Below are positions 1-9,342 of a DNA stretch of 43,531 bases, piece by piece. The translations under genes and the position numbers were made by a program. How positions within the stretch are numbered: the stretch's first letter is position 1; the number at the start of each line of letters is the position of its first letter. This DNA is from Alphaproteobacteria bacterium (lineage in GTDB: Bacteria > Pseudomonadota > Alphaproteobacteria > Micavibrionales > Micavibrionaceae): assembly GCA_021775915.1 (NCBI GenBank), contig JAJFGW010000041.1, positions 1-43,531 of the forward strand, in the 5' to 3' direction. A model generated the notes under the pieces. It did not search any database, was not told where the DNA came from, and saw only the letters and a list, made by a program, of their open reading frames with translations.

Positions 1-1213
1 GGGCGAGTCCGGCGAATTGCACCGTGGCCGTGCGCCCGCCGATAAGCGAGCTGACAAAGTCGTCGAGGTTCTCCGGCACCGGTAGCAGCGGAGCCATCGG
101 CGTTGGCGCACCCGTCTCTGGAAGCTCAGCCCCGTCAGGGAGTGCCGGGCGGCCTAGGCCGGAGCCGTAGAGGATAATCTCTTTATGCTCCTGCTTCATT
201 TTTTTCCACGGCACATCAGTTTTGAAGCCGTAATGTTTGGCAACGGCTTGGAGCGCCTGCATATAAAATGGCGCGAAATTCTTTGACCATGGCTCGATGG
301 CACCGTCATCAATGCTTTTGTTTGCGTCCGGCACAACAAGCGCTTCGTCCATATGCATCCGAACGCCAAGGCCGTCACAAGATGGGCAGGCGCCGTGCGG
401 ACTGTTAAAGGAAAACAGGCGTGGTTCAATCTCCGCGATGGTAAAGCCGGAAACCGGGCAGGAAAATTTTTCGCTGAAGATTGTTTGATCGCCTGTGTCG
501 GCATTTTCAACGATGAGAAGGCCGTCAGCCAAGCGAAGCGCTGTTTCCACGGAATCAGCAAGGCGATTGCCGAGATCATCACGAATAACAATCCGGTCGA
601 CGACGACTTCAATATCATGTTTGATTTGTTTTTCGAGTTCCGGCACTTCGTCAATTTCATAGAGCGTGCCGTCGACTTTTACGCGCTGAAATCCCTTGGC
701 TTGAAGCTCTTTGAATTCCTTGCGGTATTCACCTTTTCTGCCTCTGACGATGGGGGCGAGCAAGTAAAGCTTGGTGTCAGCTTTCATTGCCATGATCCGG
801 TCAACCATTTGCGTAACGGTTTGGCTTTCGATCGGCTTGCCGGTGGCGGGGGAGTAGGGCACACCGACCCGCGCCCAAAGGAGGCGCATATAATCGTAAA
901 TTTCGGTAACAGTGCCGACGGTTGAACGGGGGTTACGGGAAGTGGTTTTTTGCTCAATGGAAATGGCAGGCGATAGCCCGTCAATCGAGTCTACGTCCGG
1001 CTTGCTCATGAGTTCCAGAAATTGCCGAGCATAGGCCGATAGGCTCTCGACATAACGGCGCTGGCCTTCCGCATAAATCGTATCAAAGGCGAGCGAGGAT
1101 TTTCCCGACCCTGAAAGCCCGGTGATAACCACAAGCTTATCGCGCGGTATCTCGACGTTGACGTCTTTTAAATTATGTTCCCGCGCGCCGCGGACGCTGA
1201 TATGTGTAAGCAT
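1..1213 (-). CDS. uvrA: UvrABC excinuclease subunit A, N-terminal part (truncated by window edge)
   Basis: UvrA is the damage-sensing ABC-type ATPase of nucleotide excision repair; as a dimer it loads UvrB onto lesions. From an ATG at 1213 the frame stays open to base 2, giving 404 residues of a protein usually about 950 long. The N-terminus begins [18 protein letters not shown], followed by the Walker A motif GLSGSGKSS (residues 32-40), the run [16 protein letters not shown], and the UvrB-binding region. At about residues 253-283 is a zinc-binding segment with one cysteine in CPVSG and two in [10 protein letters not shown]. The first ABC signature and everything after it lie outside the window. 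In Alphaproteobacteria uvrA normally sits beside ssb and gyrA; here about 3 kb of unrelated genes separates uvrA from ssb. Identification is firm; the rest of the gene cannot be judged. Confidence 0.97.
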   Translation of the reverse strand, partial: MLTHISVRGAREHNLKDVNVEIPRDKLVVITGLSGSGKSSLAFDTIYAEGQRRYVESLSAYARQFLELMSKPDVDSIDGLSPAISIEQKTTSRNPRSTVGTVTEIYDYMRLLWARVGVPYSPATGKPIESQTVTQMVDRIMAMKADTKLYLLAPIVRGRKGEYRKEFKELQAKGFQRVKVDGTLYEIDEVPELEKQIKHDIEVVVDRIVIRDDLGNRLADSVETALRLADGLLIVENADTGDQTIFSEKFSCPVSGFTIAEIEPRLFSFNSPHGACPSCDGLGVRMHMDEALVVPDANKSIDDGAIEPWSKNFAPFYMQALQAVAKHYGFKTDVPWKKMKQEHKEIILYGSGLGRPALPDGAELPETGAPTPMAPLLPVPENLDDFVSSLIGGRTATVQFAGLA

Positions 1214-1315
1214 GAATAGTTAACGTTCCTGATATGTTCTTGTCTGTTATAACAGAATTATGTAGGCTCTGTACATGAAAAAAGCCAGCCCTTTATTCAG
1301 GAGGGTACTTTTCTT

Positions 1316-1831
1316 TTATTTTGGGTGAGGGGTGCATCGTCCGCCGTCAATCATGGTTGCAAATGTCACGCTGCTTATAAGAGCGCCGGGAGCGCTTGCT
1401 TCCTGAGTAAACAGCTTTTTTTCTGCTTTGTCTATGGCGCTGGTGTAGGCTTTGGCAGTTTCTCTTGTGGGGTTCAGGAGTTGTTTAGACGTAAAGCCGC
1501 TTATATATGCCTCATGCATTTCCTGAATGGTGTCTATGATTTCTTTGCCATTTTTTATCTTTTCCGGCCTTTGGCGAAATCCGTACGTGCTATGTGCCCT
1601 TTTACCGTCTGTGGTGCAGGCAATGACCTTAATTCCGACTTGTGAAAGATTTATGGGGCGCCTGATAAACTTGACCGGCTTTTTCCCTGTCAGTATAGTG
1701 TCCAGTATTTGAGCTTTCAAATCCTCGCTATACTCGTCTATTTCTATTTTTGCAGCATTGGAAAAGGCGCTGGCGGCGCTCAACAGCAATCCCCCTGCCA
1801 GAAGGCTTGCTATCATAAAACTGTTTCTCAC
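1316..1831 (-). CDS. Secreted protein of unknown function (171 aa)
   Basis: I do not recognise this family. The N-terminus MRNSFMIASLLAGGLLLSA followed by ASAFSNA looks like a Sec signal peptide with cleavage near residue 23, so a periplasmic or secreted location is inferred. The mature part is mixed charged and contains two cysteines (CTTDGK, GGRCTPHPK) that could pair in the periplasm. The ATG at 1831 has a good upstream AGGAGAGG ribosome binding site, which supports a real gene. It lies between uvrA and the AAA+ gene, all on the minus strand, about 100 bases upstream of the uvrA start. Confidence 0.7.
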   Translation of the reverse strand: MRNSFMIASLLAGGLLLSAASAFSNAAKIEIDEYSEDLKAQILDTILTGKKPVKFIRRPINLSQVGIKVIACTTDGKRAHSTYGFRQRPEKIKNGKEIIDTIQEMHEAYISGFTSKQLLNPTRETAKAYTSAIDKAEKKLFTQEASAPGALISSVTFATMIDGGRCTPHPK

Positions 1832-1902
1832 TGACCTCTCCTATATGTAAAAAGAATTGATATTTGTAGTCGGAAACGGCTTTGATTGCAAGCTTTTTCA
1901 TA

Positions 1903-1930
1903 AAAAAACCAGCCCCGGAAGGCTGGTTTT
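1903..1930 (-). terminator. Rho-independent terminator after the AAA+ ATPase gene
   Basis: The arms AACCAGCC (1907-1914) and GGCTGGTT (1921-1928) pair perfectly around a 6-base loop. On the minus strand the hairpin is followed by a run of seven T. It lies 25 bases past the stop of the AAA+ gene and separates it from the secreted-protein gene downstream. A T run also follows on the plus strand, so it may work in both directions. Confidence 0.85.
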
Positions 1931-1955
1931 TCGAAGAAGAAGGTAGTTTTGGTAA

Positions 1956-3653
1956 TTATCTGATCCCGAACTTGAGTGGAGGAGAGCCGAAAGAGTTTTT
2001 GTTTTCTTCCGGTGCATCATTCTCTTCCGGCTCTTCCGGTGTGTTTTCTTCCCTGAGGCTTCCAAGGCCCGCAGCATCTATCTCGCCGGTGGAAGTGGCG
2101 CCTTTGTTGGCCTCAAGCTGAATCTGCTCGACAATATCGGTCGTGATGGTTACGAGCTTGTCTTTGAGATCCTGTGGAATTGGTGCCCCTTGTTTTTTGA
2201 GCTCTCTGTATTTATCGAGAGTCCCATCATTCTCAAGTGCCAAAGACAGTTTGTTGTTCAGAAGCTCAACCATATTTTCGACTGTACCGGCATTACCAAA
2301 ATGAGCGCCCATTGATTGTTTGTTAGCAGCAAGCTGAGCCTGTGCCTGTGTTCTGGCATCCGGTGTGATTTTCCTCTTACCGTCTGCAACATTTTTATCA
2401 AAGATCTCCATTAATTCATCGATAGAGAAATCAGGGTAATTCATATGGTATTTAAAGCGCCGCGACAGGCCGGGGTTTGATTTGACCAGTTCGCTCATCG
2501 GGCCGGGATAGCCGGCTATAACAACAACAAGACGGTCTTTGTTCATTTCCATACCTTTGAGCAGAGTGCCCATGGCTTCTTTGCCAAAATCATTGCCTTC
2601 ACCTTTGAGCAGATAGGCTTCGTCAATGAACAGAACGCCGTCGAGTGCTTGACTTATAACCTTCTTAGTTTTGAGCGCCGTCTGACCAACATAGCCGGCA
2701 ACAAGATCTCCACGGTCAGCTTCAACAACATGGCCTTTTTCCAACATACCGTTATCGCGATATATTTTACCAATCAGGCGCGCAAAGGTGGTTTTGCCGG
2801 TACCGGGGTTGCCGGTGAAAACAAAATGCTCAATGCCACCACCGTCTTTGTTTGAGTCTAGTCCTTCTTCTTTTAATATTCTGAGGTGGCGCACTCTGGC
2901 TTCAATTTCTCGAATGAGCTCTTTGGGCTCGTCCATGCCAATTAGACGATCCATCTCTGTCTCAAGATCATCAAGTTCTTCATATTTGTGGATTTTAACG
3001 CCTTCGTCCTCATCTTCCTCGTTATCATTGGCGCCGTCCATACCATCCATGCCGCCCGCGCCCATTTCGCTCTGGAGCCTGTTCGAGACATATTCCTGTA
3101 TTTCCTGCATGGCGTCCTGAGTGAGTTCCTTTGCCGCATCTTGAGCAGCGATTCCTTGTCCGGACATCATCAGGGTACTGAAACTACGAATGACGGTTGC
3201 CCAGTTGTTGGCCAGATTGGCCAAAAGCGGCAGTTCCATTTCATCCATGATGACCCTCATAAATGTTGGTATGTCTGAGTTGTACTGGCTGTAGGGGCGG
3301 TTCTGTTTGAACTCTATATGTTCTTCCAGTTTATCTTTGGCTTCCTGTTTGGAGATATTAATGCCGTGGCGGTCGCGCATTAATTTGAGGTAAAACTCAT
3401 GTGGTATATCTTCAAATTCAGCATCACTATTATCAATTGTGTTAGCCATGATTTCGGCGAAGGCATCCATGGCATCGTCCAGCGCCATTTGTAGAAAGCT
3501 TCTGCCTTTGATTACTTTTTCCGGGCCATGATCCAGCGCCATTTTAATTTTGGGGGTGTTTGTTACCTGTGCGGCAAACATCACAAACTGTGCAAGCTTT
3601 TGGTATGAAGCAGTGTGCGCATTGGCAACGTGAAAGTCATTGTTCAGACTCAT
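1956..3653 (-). CDS. AAA+ ATPase of the CbxX/CfqX (SpoVK/EccA-like) type
   Basis: A 565-residue protein with a C-terminal AAA+ module. It has Walker A GNPGTGKTT (about residues 278-286), a pore-loop-like DLVAGYVGQTALKTK segment, Walker B GVLFIDEAYLL (about 339-349) and an arginine-rich RRFKYHMNYPDFS segment. This combination is typical of CbxX/CfqX ATPases, which include the rubisco activase CbbX, SpoVK and the ESX protein EccA. The N-terminal 200 residues are helical and unfamiliar, and join the ATPase by a strongly acidic linker (DNEEDEDEG, near 205-225). I start at 3653 (MSLNNDF), because GGGAG lies 11 bases upstream; the in-frame ATG at 3674 has no ribosome binding site of its own. There are no rubisco, ESX or sporulation genes nearby, so the substrate is unknown. 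The gene ends at a strong terminator. Confidence 0.85.
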   Translation of the reverse strand: MSLNNDFHVANAHTASYQKLAQFVMFAAQVTNTPKIKMALDHGPEKVIKGRSFLQMALDDAMDAFAEIMANTIDNSDAEFEDIPHEFYLKLMRDRHGINISKQEAKDKLEEHIEFKQNRPYSQYNSDIPTFMRVIMDEMELPLLANLANNWATVIRSFSTLMMSGQGIAAQDAAKELTQDAMQEIQEYVSNRLQSEMGAGGMDGMDGANDNEEDEDEGVKIHKYEELDDLETEMDRLIGMDEPKELIREIEARVRHLRILKEEGLDSNKDGGGIEHFVFTGNPGTGKTTFARLIGKIYRDNGMLEKGHVVEADRGDLVAGYVGQTALKTKKVISQALDGVLFIDEAYLLKGEGNDFGKEAMGTLLKGMEMNKDRLVVVIAGYPGPMSELVKSNPGLSRRFKYHMNYPDFSIDELMEIFDKNVADGKRKITPDARTQAQAQLAANKQSMGAHFGNAGTVENMVELLNNKLSLALENDGTLDKYRELKKQGAPIPQDLKDKLVTITTDIVEQIQLEANKGATSTGEIDAAGLGSLREENTPEEPEENDAPEENKNSFGSPPLKFGIR

Positions 3654-3831
3654 CTTGATATTCTCCCTGTTCAATATTTCTTGTTTTTTTTATTCGTTTA
3701 TTTCAGAGAGTAGAGCAGAAAATTACGAATGTTTCAAGCGGGAGAATCTAACTATAACAATGCTGCCTGACAGGGAGTTCTTGTGTTGTGCGGTGAGGAA
3801 ACTTAGATAGTTTTTTGATTTTTAAGGGTAA

Positions 3832-4143
3832 TTATAAACTCTGCCCCATGAGGTTGCGTATGGCCTGATTGTTTTCGAGCTTTTTTTGAAAAGATTCATA
3901 GTCGCCGGTTTGTATAATTCTCTCTGCTTCTTTTCGGGCGAGTTCCTGGAGAATCGTTTGGTTGGATATATGAGGTGTTACTTCATATGGATTCATGGTG
4001 TAGCTGTCACTTTTATACGTAGCTTCGATACTCATTAGTGTAACCGGCGGTGCCCCCTCATTGTTGTTGGTGCGTGAAGTTAGCAGGTAAATCTGGCATA
4101 AAATACCAGTAAAAAGAGCCAGCTCTAATACGAATTTCCCCAT
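3832..4143 (-). CDS. Small membrane-anchored protein of unknown function (103 aa)
   Basis: The N-terminus MGKFVLELALFTGILCQIYL forms one hydrophobic segment (residues 3-20) that could be an uncleaved anchor or a signal peptide. A hydrophilic stretch follows, then a charged helical C-terminus (ARKEAERIIQTGDYESFQKK). A GGAATAGG sequence precedes the ATG. No family is recognised. It is transcribed divergently from ssb and points toward the AAA+ gene, from which it is separated by about 180 bases with no obvious terminator, so co-transcription is possible. Confidence 0.6.
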   Translation of the reverse strand: MGKFVLELALFTGILCQIYLLTSRTNNNEGAPPVTLMSIEATYKSDSYTMNPYEVTPHISNQTILQELARKEAERIIQTGDYESFQKKLENNQAIRNLMGQSL

Positions 4144-4329
4144 AACCTATTCCAAAACAATGTTTTTCCCTGCTCTTTTATGATCTCACATTCAGGTAAA
4201 TCTCCCGTGAAAAATGGATAAAATTGTATCTTTCGTTTTGTGGTGTAAAAATACCCTTTGATTCTGCGGTGTGATGGTTATAGTTGGGAGCTTATCCATT
4301 ATAGATTCGTAAACAAAAGAGGTGCTGTT

Positions 4330-4797
4330 ATGGCTGGAAGTGTGAATAAGGTGACCCTTGTCGGTAATTTGGGGCGCGACCCGGAAGTGCGAACCATGCA
4401 ATCCGGAGATAAAGTTGCAAATTTGTCTATAGCGACATCTGAGCGTTGGAAAGATAAAAGCGGAGAACGCCAGGAAAGAACGGAATGGCACCGTGTTGTC
4501 ATTTTTTCTCAGCCTCTTGTGAAGCTGGCCGAATCTTACCTTAAAAAAGGATCTAAAGTTTATCTTGAAGGACAATTGGAAACCCGTAAATGGACGGACA
4601 ATAACGGCGTTGAAAAATATTCAACGGAAGTTGTTTTACGGCCTTTTAAAGGGGAAATTACTATGCTGGATTCACGGGGTGATTCTGGTGACAATTTCCA
4701 AGGCAATACACCGCCACCTTTTGAATCGGCAGAGCCGCAAGCCTCAAATGACGCGACGCAGCCCGTTGATGCTCTTGAAGATGAAATCCCGTTTTAG
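4330..4797 (+). CDS. ssb: Single-stranded DNA-binding protein
   Basis: A 155-residue SSB. It coats single-stranded DNA during replication and repair and recruits partners through its C-terminal tip. The OB fold occupies about residues 1-110, starting MAGSVNKVTLVGNLGRDPEV, with the conserved TEWHRVVIFSQPLVKLAE and YLEGQLETRKW segments. A Pro/Gln/Asn-rich linker then leads to the acidic tip DALEDEIPF. I chose the ATG at 4330 over an upstream in-frame ATG at 4258 because AGAGGTG sits just before it and SSBs begin here. The DUF2059 gene follows 12 bases after the stop, which suggests one transcript. Proximity to uvrA and gyrA fits the alphaproteobacterial order. Confidence 0.96.
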   Translation: MAGSVNKVTLVGNLGRDPEVRTMQSGDKVANLSIATSERWKDKSGERQERTEWHRVVIFSQPLVKLAESYLKKGSKVYLEGQLETRKWTDNNGVEKYSTEVVLRPFKGEITMLDSRGDSGDNFQGNTPPPFESAEPQASNDATQPVDALEDEIPF

Positions 4798-4809
4798 GAT
4801 GGCTGGATA

Positions 4810-5259
4810 ATGATGAACAAATTTGCTCTTACTCTTTATTTCGTAGTGATACTGCTGATGAGTGCCAGTGTTATGGCGCAGGACAATACTGCTGACCAAA
4901 ATTATCAGCAAAAAGTGTCGCTGGCGCAGAAGATGCATCAGATAAGGCCTATGAATGTGCAGATAGAGGACGCTGTTAAGCGCCTGTCTTTGAGGTATCC
5001 GGAGGAGAAAAGGGCGCTGTTTGTTTCAAAAATGGTGCAGACCTTTGATAGTAAGGCCTTAACAGAGCTTTCTGTGAATGCTATGGCCGAGACGTTTACG
5101 GTAGCCGAGCTGGAGAAAATGATTGATTTTCACGGTTCTGCCGAGGGCAAGGCTATTACTGAAAAAACCCCTGTATATCAAAGCATTGTGACGCCGGAGC
5201 TTGTCAAAAAAATAGATAAAGCTCTGATGGAAGTGCGTATGGGTAAGACGGCGAATTAA
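4810..5259 (+). CDS. DUF2059-family periplasmic protein
   Basis: A 149-residue protein with a clear signal peptide (hydrophobic residues 4-18, VMAQ, cleavage near 24). The C-terminal half contains AMAETFTVAELEKMIDFHGS followed by AEGKAI, which resembles the DUF2059 core. The family is common in Proteobacteria and has no established function that I know of. It starts 12 bases after the ssb stop, with AGGATGG upstream of the tandem ATG codons; either ATG could be used. It is probably co-transcribed with ssb. A TA-rich stretch after the stop holds only a weak hairpin. Confidence 0.8.
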   Translation: MMNKFALTLYFVVILLMSASVMAQDNTADQNYQQKVSLAQKMHQIRPMNVQIEDAVKRLSLRYPEEKRALFVSKMVQTFDSKALTELSVNAMAETFTVAELEKMIDFHGSAEGKAITEKTPVYQSIVTPELVKKIDKALMEVRMGKTAN

Positions 5260-5308
5260 ACGCCTTTCTTCTCCCCGGAAAACTTAGGTTTTTTTGCCTA
5301 TTTAAACA

Positions 5309-5337
5309 TTGTCTGGCTGTTTGAAAACTGCTAGAAA
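5309..5337 (+). promoter_or_regulatory. Candidate sigma-70 type promoter for gyrA
   Basis: TTGTCT (5309-5314) and TAGAAA (5332-5337) are separated by 17 bases, each matching the consensus at four of six positions. The predicted start would leave a leader of about 30-35 bases before gyrA. A weaker alternative is TTGAAA (5321) with TTAATT (5345). Read from sequence only. Confidence 0.4.
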
Positions 5338-5376
5338 TATCAGGTTAATTACAACTTATTTGAAGGTCGCCAAAAC

Positions 5377-8091
5377 ATGAGTGATTCTGCGGTTTCCGGA
5401 GGCGAAATTTCGCCGAGTATTTCTCTCGAAGAAGAGATGAAAACATCTTATCTCGATTATGCTATGAGCGTGATCGTCAGTCGGGCTTTGCCTGATATTC
5501 GGGATGGTCTGAAACCTGTGCATCGCCGCATTCTCTATGCTATGCGCGAAGGTGGTTACACCTCTGATAAAGCCTACAAGAAGTCAGCCCGTATCGTCGG
5601 TGACGTCATGGGTAAATATCACCCGCATGGTGATAGTGCGATTTATGACGCTTTGGTGCGTATGGCGCAGGACTTTTCCCTGCGACTGCCGCTGATTGAC
5701 GGGCAGGGTAACTTTGGCTCGATGGACGGCGATCCTGCGGCTGCCATGCGTTATACTGAGGCGCGTCTGCAAAAAGTGGCGGAGATGCTGCTGGATGACA
5801 TCGACAAGGACACTGTCGATTTTCACAAGAACTACGATGAATCTCTGAAGGAGCCGGACGTGCTTCCTTCGCGCGTACCCAATCTTCTGGTTAACGGGGC
5901 GGGCGGTATTGCCGTTGGTATGGCTACGAATATCCCGCCGCATAATCTGGGCGAAGTTATTGATGGTTGCTGTGCTTATATTGATGATCCGGACGTAACG
6001 GCGGAGGACCTTATTGCTCTTATACCGGGGCCTGATTTCCCTACCGGGGGACAGATTTTAGGGCGGAGTGGTATTTTATCAGCCTATCATACGGGCAATG
6101 GCTCGATTCGTATGCGCGCTAAGGCCGAAATTGAAGATATTGGGAATAAGCGCGAGGCGATTGTTATCAATGAAATTCCTTATCAGGTGAATAAAGGCCG
6201 CTTGATGGAACGCATTGGCGAAGTGGCCCGTGAGAAGGTTGTCGAGGACATCAGCGAAGTACGCGATGAATCAGACCGCGATGGCGTGCGGATTGTTATT
6301 GACCTGAAAAAGGGCGCGAATGCCGATGTTGTTCTGAATCAACTTTTTAAACACACTTTGTTACAGACAACGTTCCCGGCCAATATGCTTGCGCTTGATC
6401 ATGGCAAGCCGGGAATCCTGAAGTTGCGCGATTTTATCCGCGCCTTTATCCAGTTCCGCGAAGAAGTCATTACCCGCCGGACAATTTTTGAATTGAGCAA
6501 GGCGCGTGGTCGCGCGCATGTCTTGGCTGGTCTGGCTGTCGCTGTCGCTAATATTGATGAGATCATCAAGCTGGTTCGTGAGGCCAAAGACCCGGCGACC
6601 GCGCGTGAACAGCTTCTTGCCAAGTCATGGCCTGCTGCTGATGTGGAGCCGCTTATTGCCCTGATCGATGACCCTGAATACCCGGTTGTTAGTGGCAAAT
6701 ACCAGCTTTCAGAAATACAGGCCAAAGCCATCCTTGACCTGCGTTTGCATCGTTTGACTGGTCTGGAACGCGAAAAAATCGGCGGAGAATTAAAAGAAAT
6801 CACTGACCGTATTGCTGAGTATCTTGAGATTCTTGGTAGCCCGGAAAAGCTGATGGAGATTATGCGCGAGGAGCTGGTTGAGGTTAAAGAAAAGTTTGCG
6901 ACACCGCGCCGTACTGAATTGATGGATGTTGAATTTGAACAAGACATTGAAGAGCTTATTCAGCGTGAAGACATGGTTGTGACCATTACGCATGGCGGCT
7001 ATATCAAGCGCGTACCGCTGGATACTTACCGGGCACAGCGTCGTGGTGGTAAGGGCCGTAGCGGAACCGCACTTAAGGATGAGGATTTTGTTTCCGATCT
7101 TTTTGTTGCGAGCACCCATACGCCAATTTTGTTTTTCACATCGCGCGGTATTGTGCACAAGATGAAAGTCTGGCAATTACCGCTGGGTAGTCCGCAGGCG
7201 CGGGGCAAGGCGATTGTTAATCTGCTGCCGCTGGAAAAAGATGAAAATGTAAGTGTTTATATGCGCTTACCGGAGAATGAAGATGTGTGGGATGACCTTG
7301 ATATTGTCTTTGCCACCTCTCATGGTTCAATTCGCCGTAACAAGCTGACAGACTTCAAGAGCATTCGCTCTAACGGCCTGATTGCCATGAAGCTGGGCGA
7401 TAAGGAAAAGCTGGTTTCTGTGATGATTTGTAAGGAAGACGAAGATGTCCTGCTGGCCTCTAAAAAAGGCAAGGCGATCCGCTTTGCGGTCGATGATGTG
7501 CGCGTTTTTGCCGGGCGTAACTCTACCGGCGTGCGCGGGATCAAGCTGGGCAAGGGTGATGAGCTAATTTCTATGTCGGTTATCAAGCGCGTTGAAACGA
7601 CGCCGGATGAGCGCACGGCTTATTTGAAAATGGCAAACAAATTGCGCGGCGCTGATGAAGAAGGCGTGGAATTTGAAGGCGATGCGGCCGATCTTTCAGA
7701 AGATAGATTTAAAGAGCTGCAATCTAAAGAGCAGTTTATGTTGACTGTTTCCAAGAAAGGCTTTGGTAAACGGACGTCCACCTATGAGTACCGCGTTACA
7801 GGACGAGGTGGGCAGGGCGTTGTTAATATGTCCCTGACAGCCAAAAATGGTAACGCTGTTGTGGCGACCTTCCCCGTGACCAGTGACCACCAGATTATGC
7901 TGGTGACAGATCAGGGTAAGTTGATCCGTACACCTGTGAAAAATGTTCGCTTTACCGGACGTAGCGCGCAGGGTGTTACTATTTTCAAGGTCGCGGATGA
8001 CGAAAAAGTTGTTTCCGTTGCCTGGCTGGTCGAAGAAGATGACGAGGAAGAAGACATCATTGATGTTGCTCCGTCCCCGGCCTGTGAGTAG
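5377..8091 (+). CDS. gyrA: DNA gyrase subunit A
   Basis: GyrA carries the DNA-cleaving tyrosine of gyrase, the A2B2 topoisomerase that introduces negative supercoils. The 904 residues begin with the winged-helix and tower region ([20 protein letters not shown]). The catalytic tyrosine is Tyr126 in [11 protein letters not shown]. The C-terminal beta-pinwheel contains the GyrA box QRRGGKG at residues 554-560, which marks it as GyrA and not ParC. The quinolone-determining positions equivalent to E. coli Ser83 and Asp87 are Ser87 and Asp91, both wild type. There is an insert rich in Asp/Glu near residues 750-785 ([16 protein letters not shown]), of a kind I believe occurs in other Alphaproteobacteria, and an acidic tail. 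GAAGG lies about 11 bases upstream of the ATG. gyrB is not in the window. Confidence 0.98.
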   Translation: MSDSAVSGGEISPSISLEEEMKTSYLDYAMSVIVSRALPDIRDGLKPVHRRILYAMREGGYTSDKAYKKSARIVGDVMGKYHPHGDSAIYDALVRMAQDFSLRLPLIDGQGNFGSMDGDPAAAMRYTEARLQKVAEMLLDDIDKDTVDFHKNYDESLKEPDVLPSRVPNLLVNGAGGIAVGMATNIPPHNLGEVIDGCCAYIDDPDVTAEDLIALIPGPDFPTGGQILGRSGILSAYHTGNGSIRMRAKAEIEDIGNKREAIVINEIPYQVNKGRLMERIGEVAREKVVEDISEVRDESDRDGVRIVIDLKKGANADVVLNQLFKHTLLQTTFPANMLALDHGKPGILKLRDFIRAFIQFREEVITRRTIFELSKARGRAHVLAGLAVAVANIDEIIKLVREAKDPATAREQLLAKSWPAADVEPLIALIDDPEYPVVSGKYQLSEIQAKAILDLRLHRLTGLEREKIGGELKEITDRIAEYLEILGSPEKLMEIMREELVEVKEKFATPRRTELMDVEFEQDIEELIQREDMVVTITHGGYIKRVPLDTYRAQRRGGKGRSGTALKDEDFVSDLFVASTHTPILFFTSRGIVHKMKVWQLPLGSPQARGKAIVNLLPLEKDENVSVYMRLPENEDVWDDLDIVFATSHGSIRRNKLTDFKSIRSNGLIAMKLGDKEKLVSVMICKEDEDVLLASKKGKAIRFAVDDVRVFAGRNSTGVRGIKLGKGDELISMSVIKRVETTPDERTAYLKMANKLRGADEEGVEFEGDAADLSEDRFKELQSKEQFMLTVSKKGFGKRTSTYEYRVTGRGGQGVVNMSLTAKNGNAVVATFPVTSDHQIMLVTDQGKLIRTPVKNVRFTGRSAQGVTIFKVADDEKVVSVAWLVEEDDEEEDIIDVAPSPACE

Positions 8092-8113
8092 TTAGCCATA
8101 AAAACTTGCTTTT

Positions 8114-8139
8114 GCGGGAAAACTCGTCTAGTTTCCCGC
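8114..8139 (+). promoter_or_regulatory. Hairpin between gyrA and the DUF882 gene, just before the start codon
   Basis: GCGGGAAAACT (8114-8124) and AGTTTCCCGC (8130-8139) form an almost perfect stem with one unpaired A and a short loop. It ends two bases before the ATG at 8142. No T run follows, so it is not a classic terminator. Its position would affect ribosome access to the next gene. Confidence 0.5.
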
Positions 8140-8141
8140 GC

Positions 8142-8798
8142 ATGGATTTACAATTAAGATATTTTTCTTTGATGGCGGCGCTGGTTTTCGGGCTGTGCGT
8201 GCCTTCTCTCAGCACAAAAGCGTCCGGTGTGTCCGGCAGGCAGGCGGCGGGGCAGCAAGAGCGCACGCTGCGCTTCTACAACACTCATACGCGGGAAAGC
8301 CTGTCAGTAACCTACTGGCGCAAGGGCCGCTATGACAGGAATGCGCTGGAAGAGATTAGCGACTATTTGCGCGATCACCGTAACGGCCATGTCCATGAAA
8401 TCAGCCATAACCTTATGAATGTGCTTTATAGCACGCAGCAGGGCTTACAGCGCCTTCATCCGGAGCAGGAGATTGTTTTTCACGTTATTTCCGGGTACCG
8501 CTCACCGCAGAGCAATGGCATGTTGCGGGCAAACGGTGGTGGTCAGGCCAAAAAGTCCCGCCATATGCAGGGTGACGCCATAGATATTCGTGTACCGGGT
8601 ATCAGCACAGTGGAGCTGCGTAATATGGCCTGGTGCCAGCAGCGCGGCGGTGTGGGGTATTACCGGGGCAGCGATTTTGTCCATGTCGATACCCATACCA
8701 AAAAAACGACAGACGGGCGCTTTCCCGGCGGCAAACGCTACCGCGCCTGGGGCTGGTCACCAAAGCCGGGGCTGTGTGCTGGTCGTCCGAATTCTTAA
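8142..8798 (+). CDS. DUF882 / peptidase M15-like murein endopeptidase (MepK/YcbK type)
   Basis: A 218-residue exported protein with the features of the DUF882 family. This group includes E. coli MepK, a zinc endopeptidase that cleaves peptidoglycan cross-links. A hydrophobic N-terminal segment (MAALVFGLCVPSLSTKASG) is a probable signal peptide. The conserved core is visible as ISGYRSPQSN, KKSRHMQGDAIDIRV (His and Asp metal ligands) and SDFVHVDTH (third His). I start at the first ATG, 8142. It lacks a clear ribosome binding site and lies against a hairpin, and ATG 8172 is a possible alternative. It follows gyrA by 50 bases and precedes coaD by 39 bases, so it may be translated from a gyrA read-through transcript. 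Confidence 0.85.
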   Translation: MDLQLRYFSLMAALVFGLCVPSLSTKASGVSGRQAAGQQERTLRFYNTHTRESLSVTYWRKGRYDRNALEEISDYLRDHRNGHVHEISHNLMNVLYSTQQGLQRLHPEQEIVFHVISGYRSPQSNGMLRANGGGQAKKSRHMQGDAIDIRVPGISTVELRNMAWCQQRGGVGYYRGSDFVHVDTHTKKTTDGRFPGGKRYRAWGWSPKPGLCAGRPNS

Positions 8799-8837
8799 AA
8801 GTTTGCGTCTGCAATAATTTACCGCTAAAACAACCTG

Positions 8838-9341
8838 ATGACTGATAATAACCGTATAGGCGTATATCCGGGCACGTTTGATCCGGCAACGAAGGGGCAT
8901 TTGCATCTTATTCGCAGGGCTTCCAAGCTTGTTGACCATCTTGTTGTCGGTGTTGCCGATAATCCCGGTAAAAAGCCGCTTTTCAATCTTGAAGAGCGGC
9001 TGGAGATGGTGCGCACTGATATTGAGAATATGTACGAAAAGCACTGCGAAATAGAAGTGCGGTCTTTTGATAACCTGCTTATTCATTTTGCGCGCGATGC
9101 TAATGCTGCCTGTATTTTCAGGGGCTTACGTGCGGTCTCTGACTTTGATTATGAGTTTCAGATGACCGGGATGAATGCCCGGCTTGACCCTGAAATTGAA
9201 ACGGTTTTTCTGATGGCGGCGGATCGCTGGCAGTTTGTGTCTTCCAGCTTTGTTAAAGAGATATTTAGCCTTGGCGGCGACATTAGCGAGGTTGTCACGC
9301 CTGCGGTTGAAGAGAGATTAAAGGCTAAACTCGGTAAGTAA
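8838..9341 (+). CDS. coaD: Phosphopantetheine adenylyltransferase
   Basis: CoaD transfers AMP from ATP to 4'-phosphopantetheine to make dephospho-CoA, the penultimate step of CoA synthesis. At 167 residues it is of normal length. The nucleotidyltransferase signature is present as [19 protein letters not shown] (TKGH for the T/HxGH motif), with [15 protein letters not shown] and the C-terminal [16 protein letters not shown]. It is cytoplasmic. The start ATG fits the family's usual N-terminus. ispG starts one base after the coaD stop, indicating translational coupling. Position beside gyrA is as in other Alphaproteobacteria. Confidence 0.97.
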   Translation: MTDNNRIGVYPGTFDPATKGHLHLIRRASKLVDHLVVGVADNPGKKPLFNLEERLEMVRTDIENMYEKHCEIEVRSFDNLLIHFARDANAACIFRGLRAVSDFDYEFQMTGMNARLDPEIETVFLMAADRWQFVSSSFVKEIFSLGGDISEVVTPAVEERLKAKLGK

Positions 9342-9342
9342 T

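Noticed and set aside
196-984. Open frames on both strands over the left end of the window
   Set aside because: They are shadows of uvrA, whose own frame is open from 1213 to the left edge and contains the Walker A and zinc-binding motifs.
4192-4575. 127-residue minus-strand frame over the ssb start
   Set aside because: It is antisense to the conserved OB fold of ssb, and has no motif.
5635-5649. Possible quinolone-resistance change in gyrA
   Set aside because: The positions equivalent to E. coli Ser83 and Asp87 are Ser and Asp, the sensitive form.
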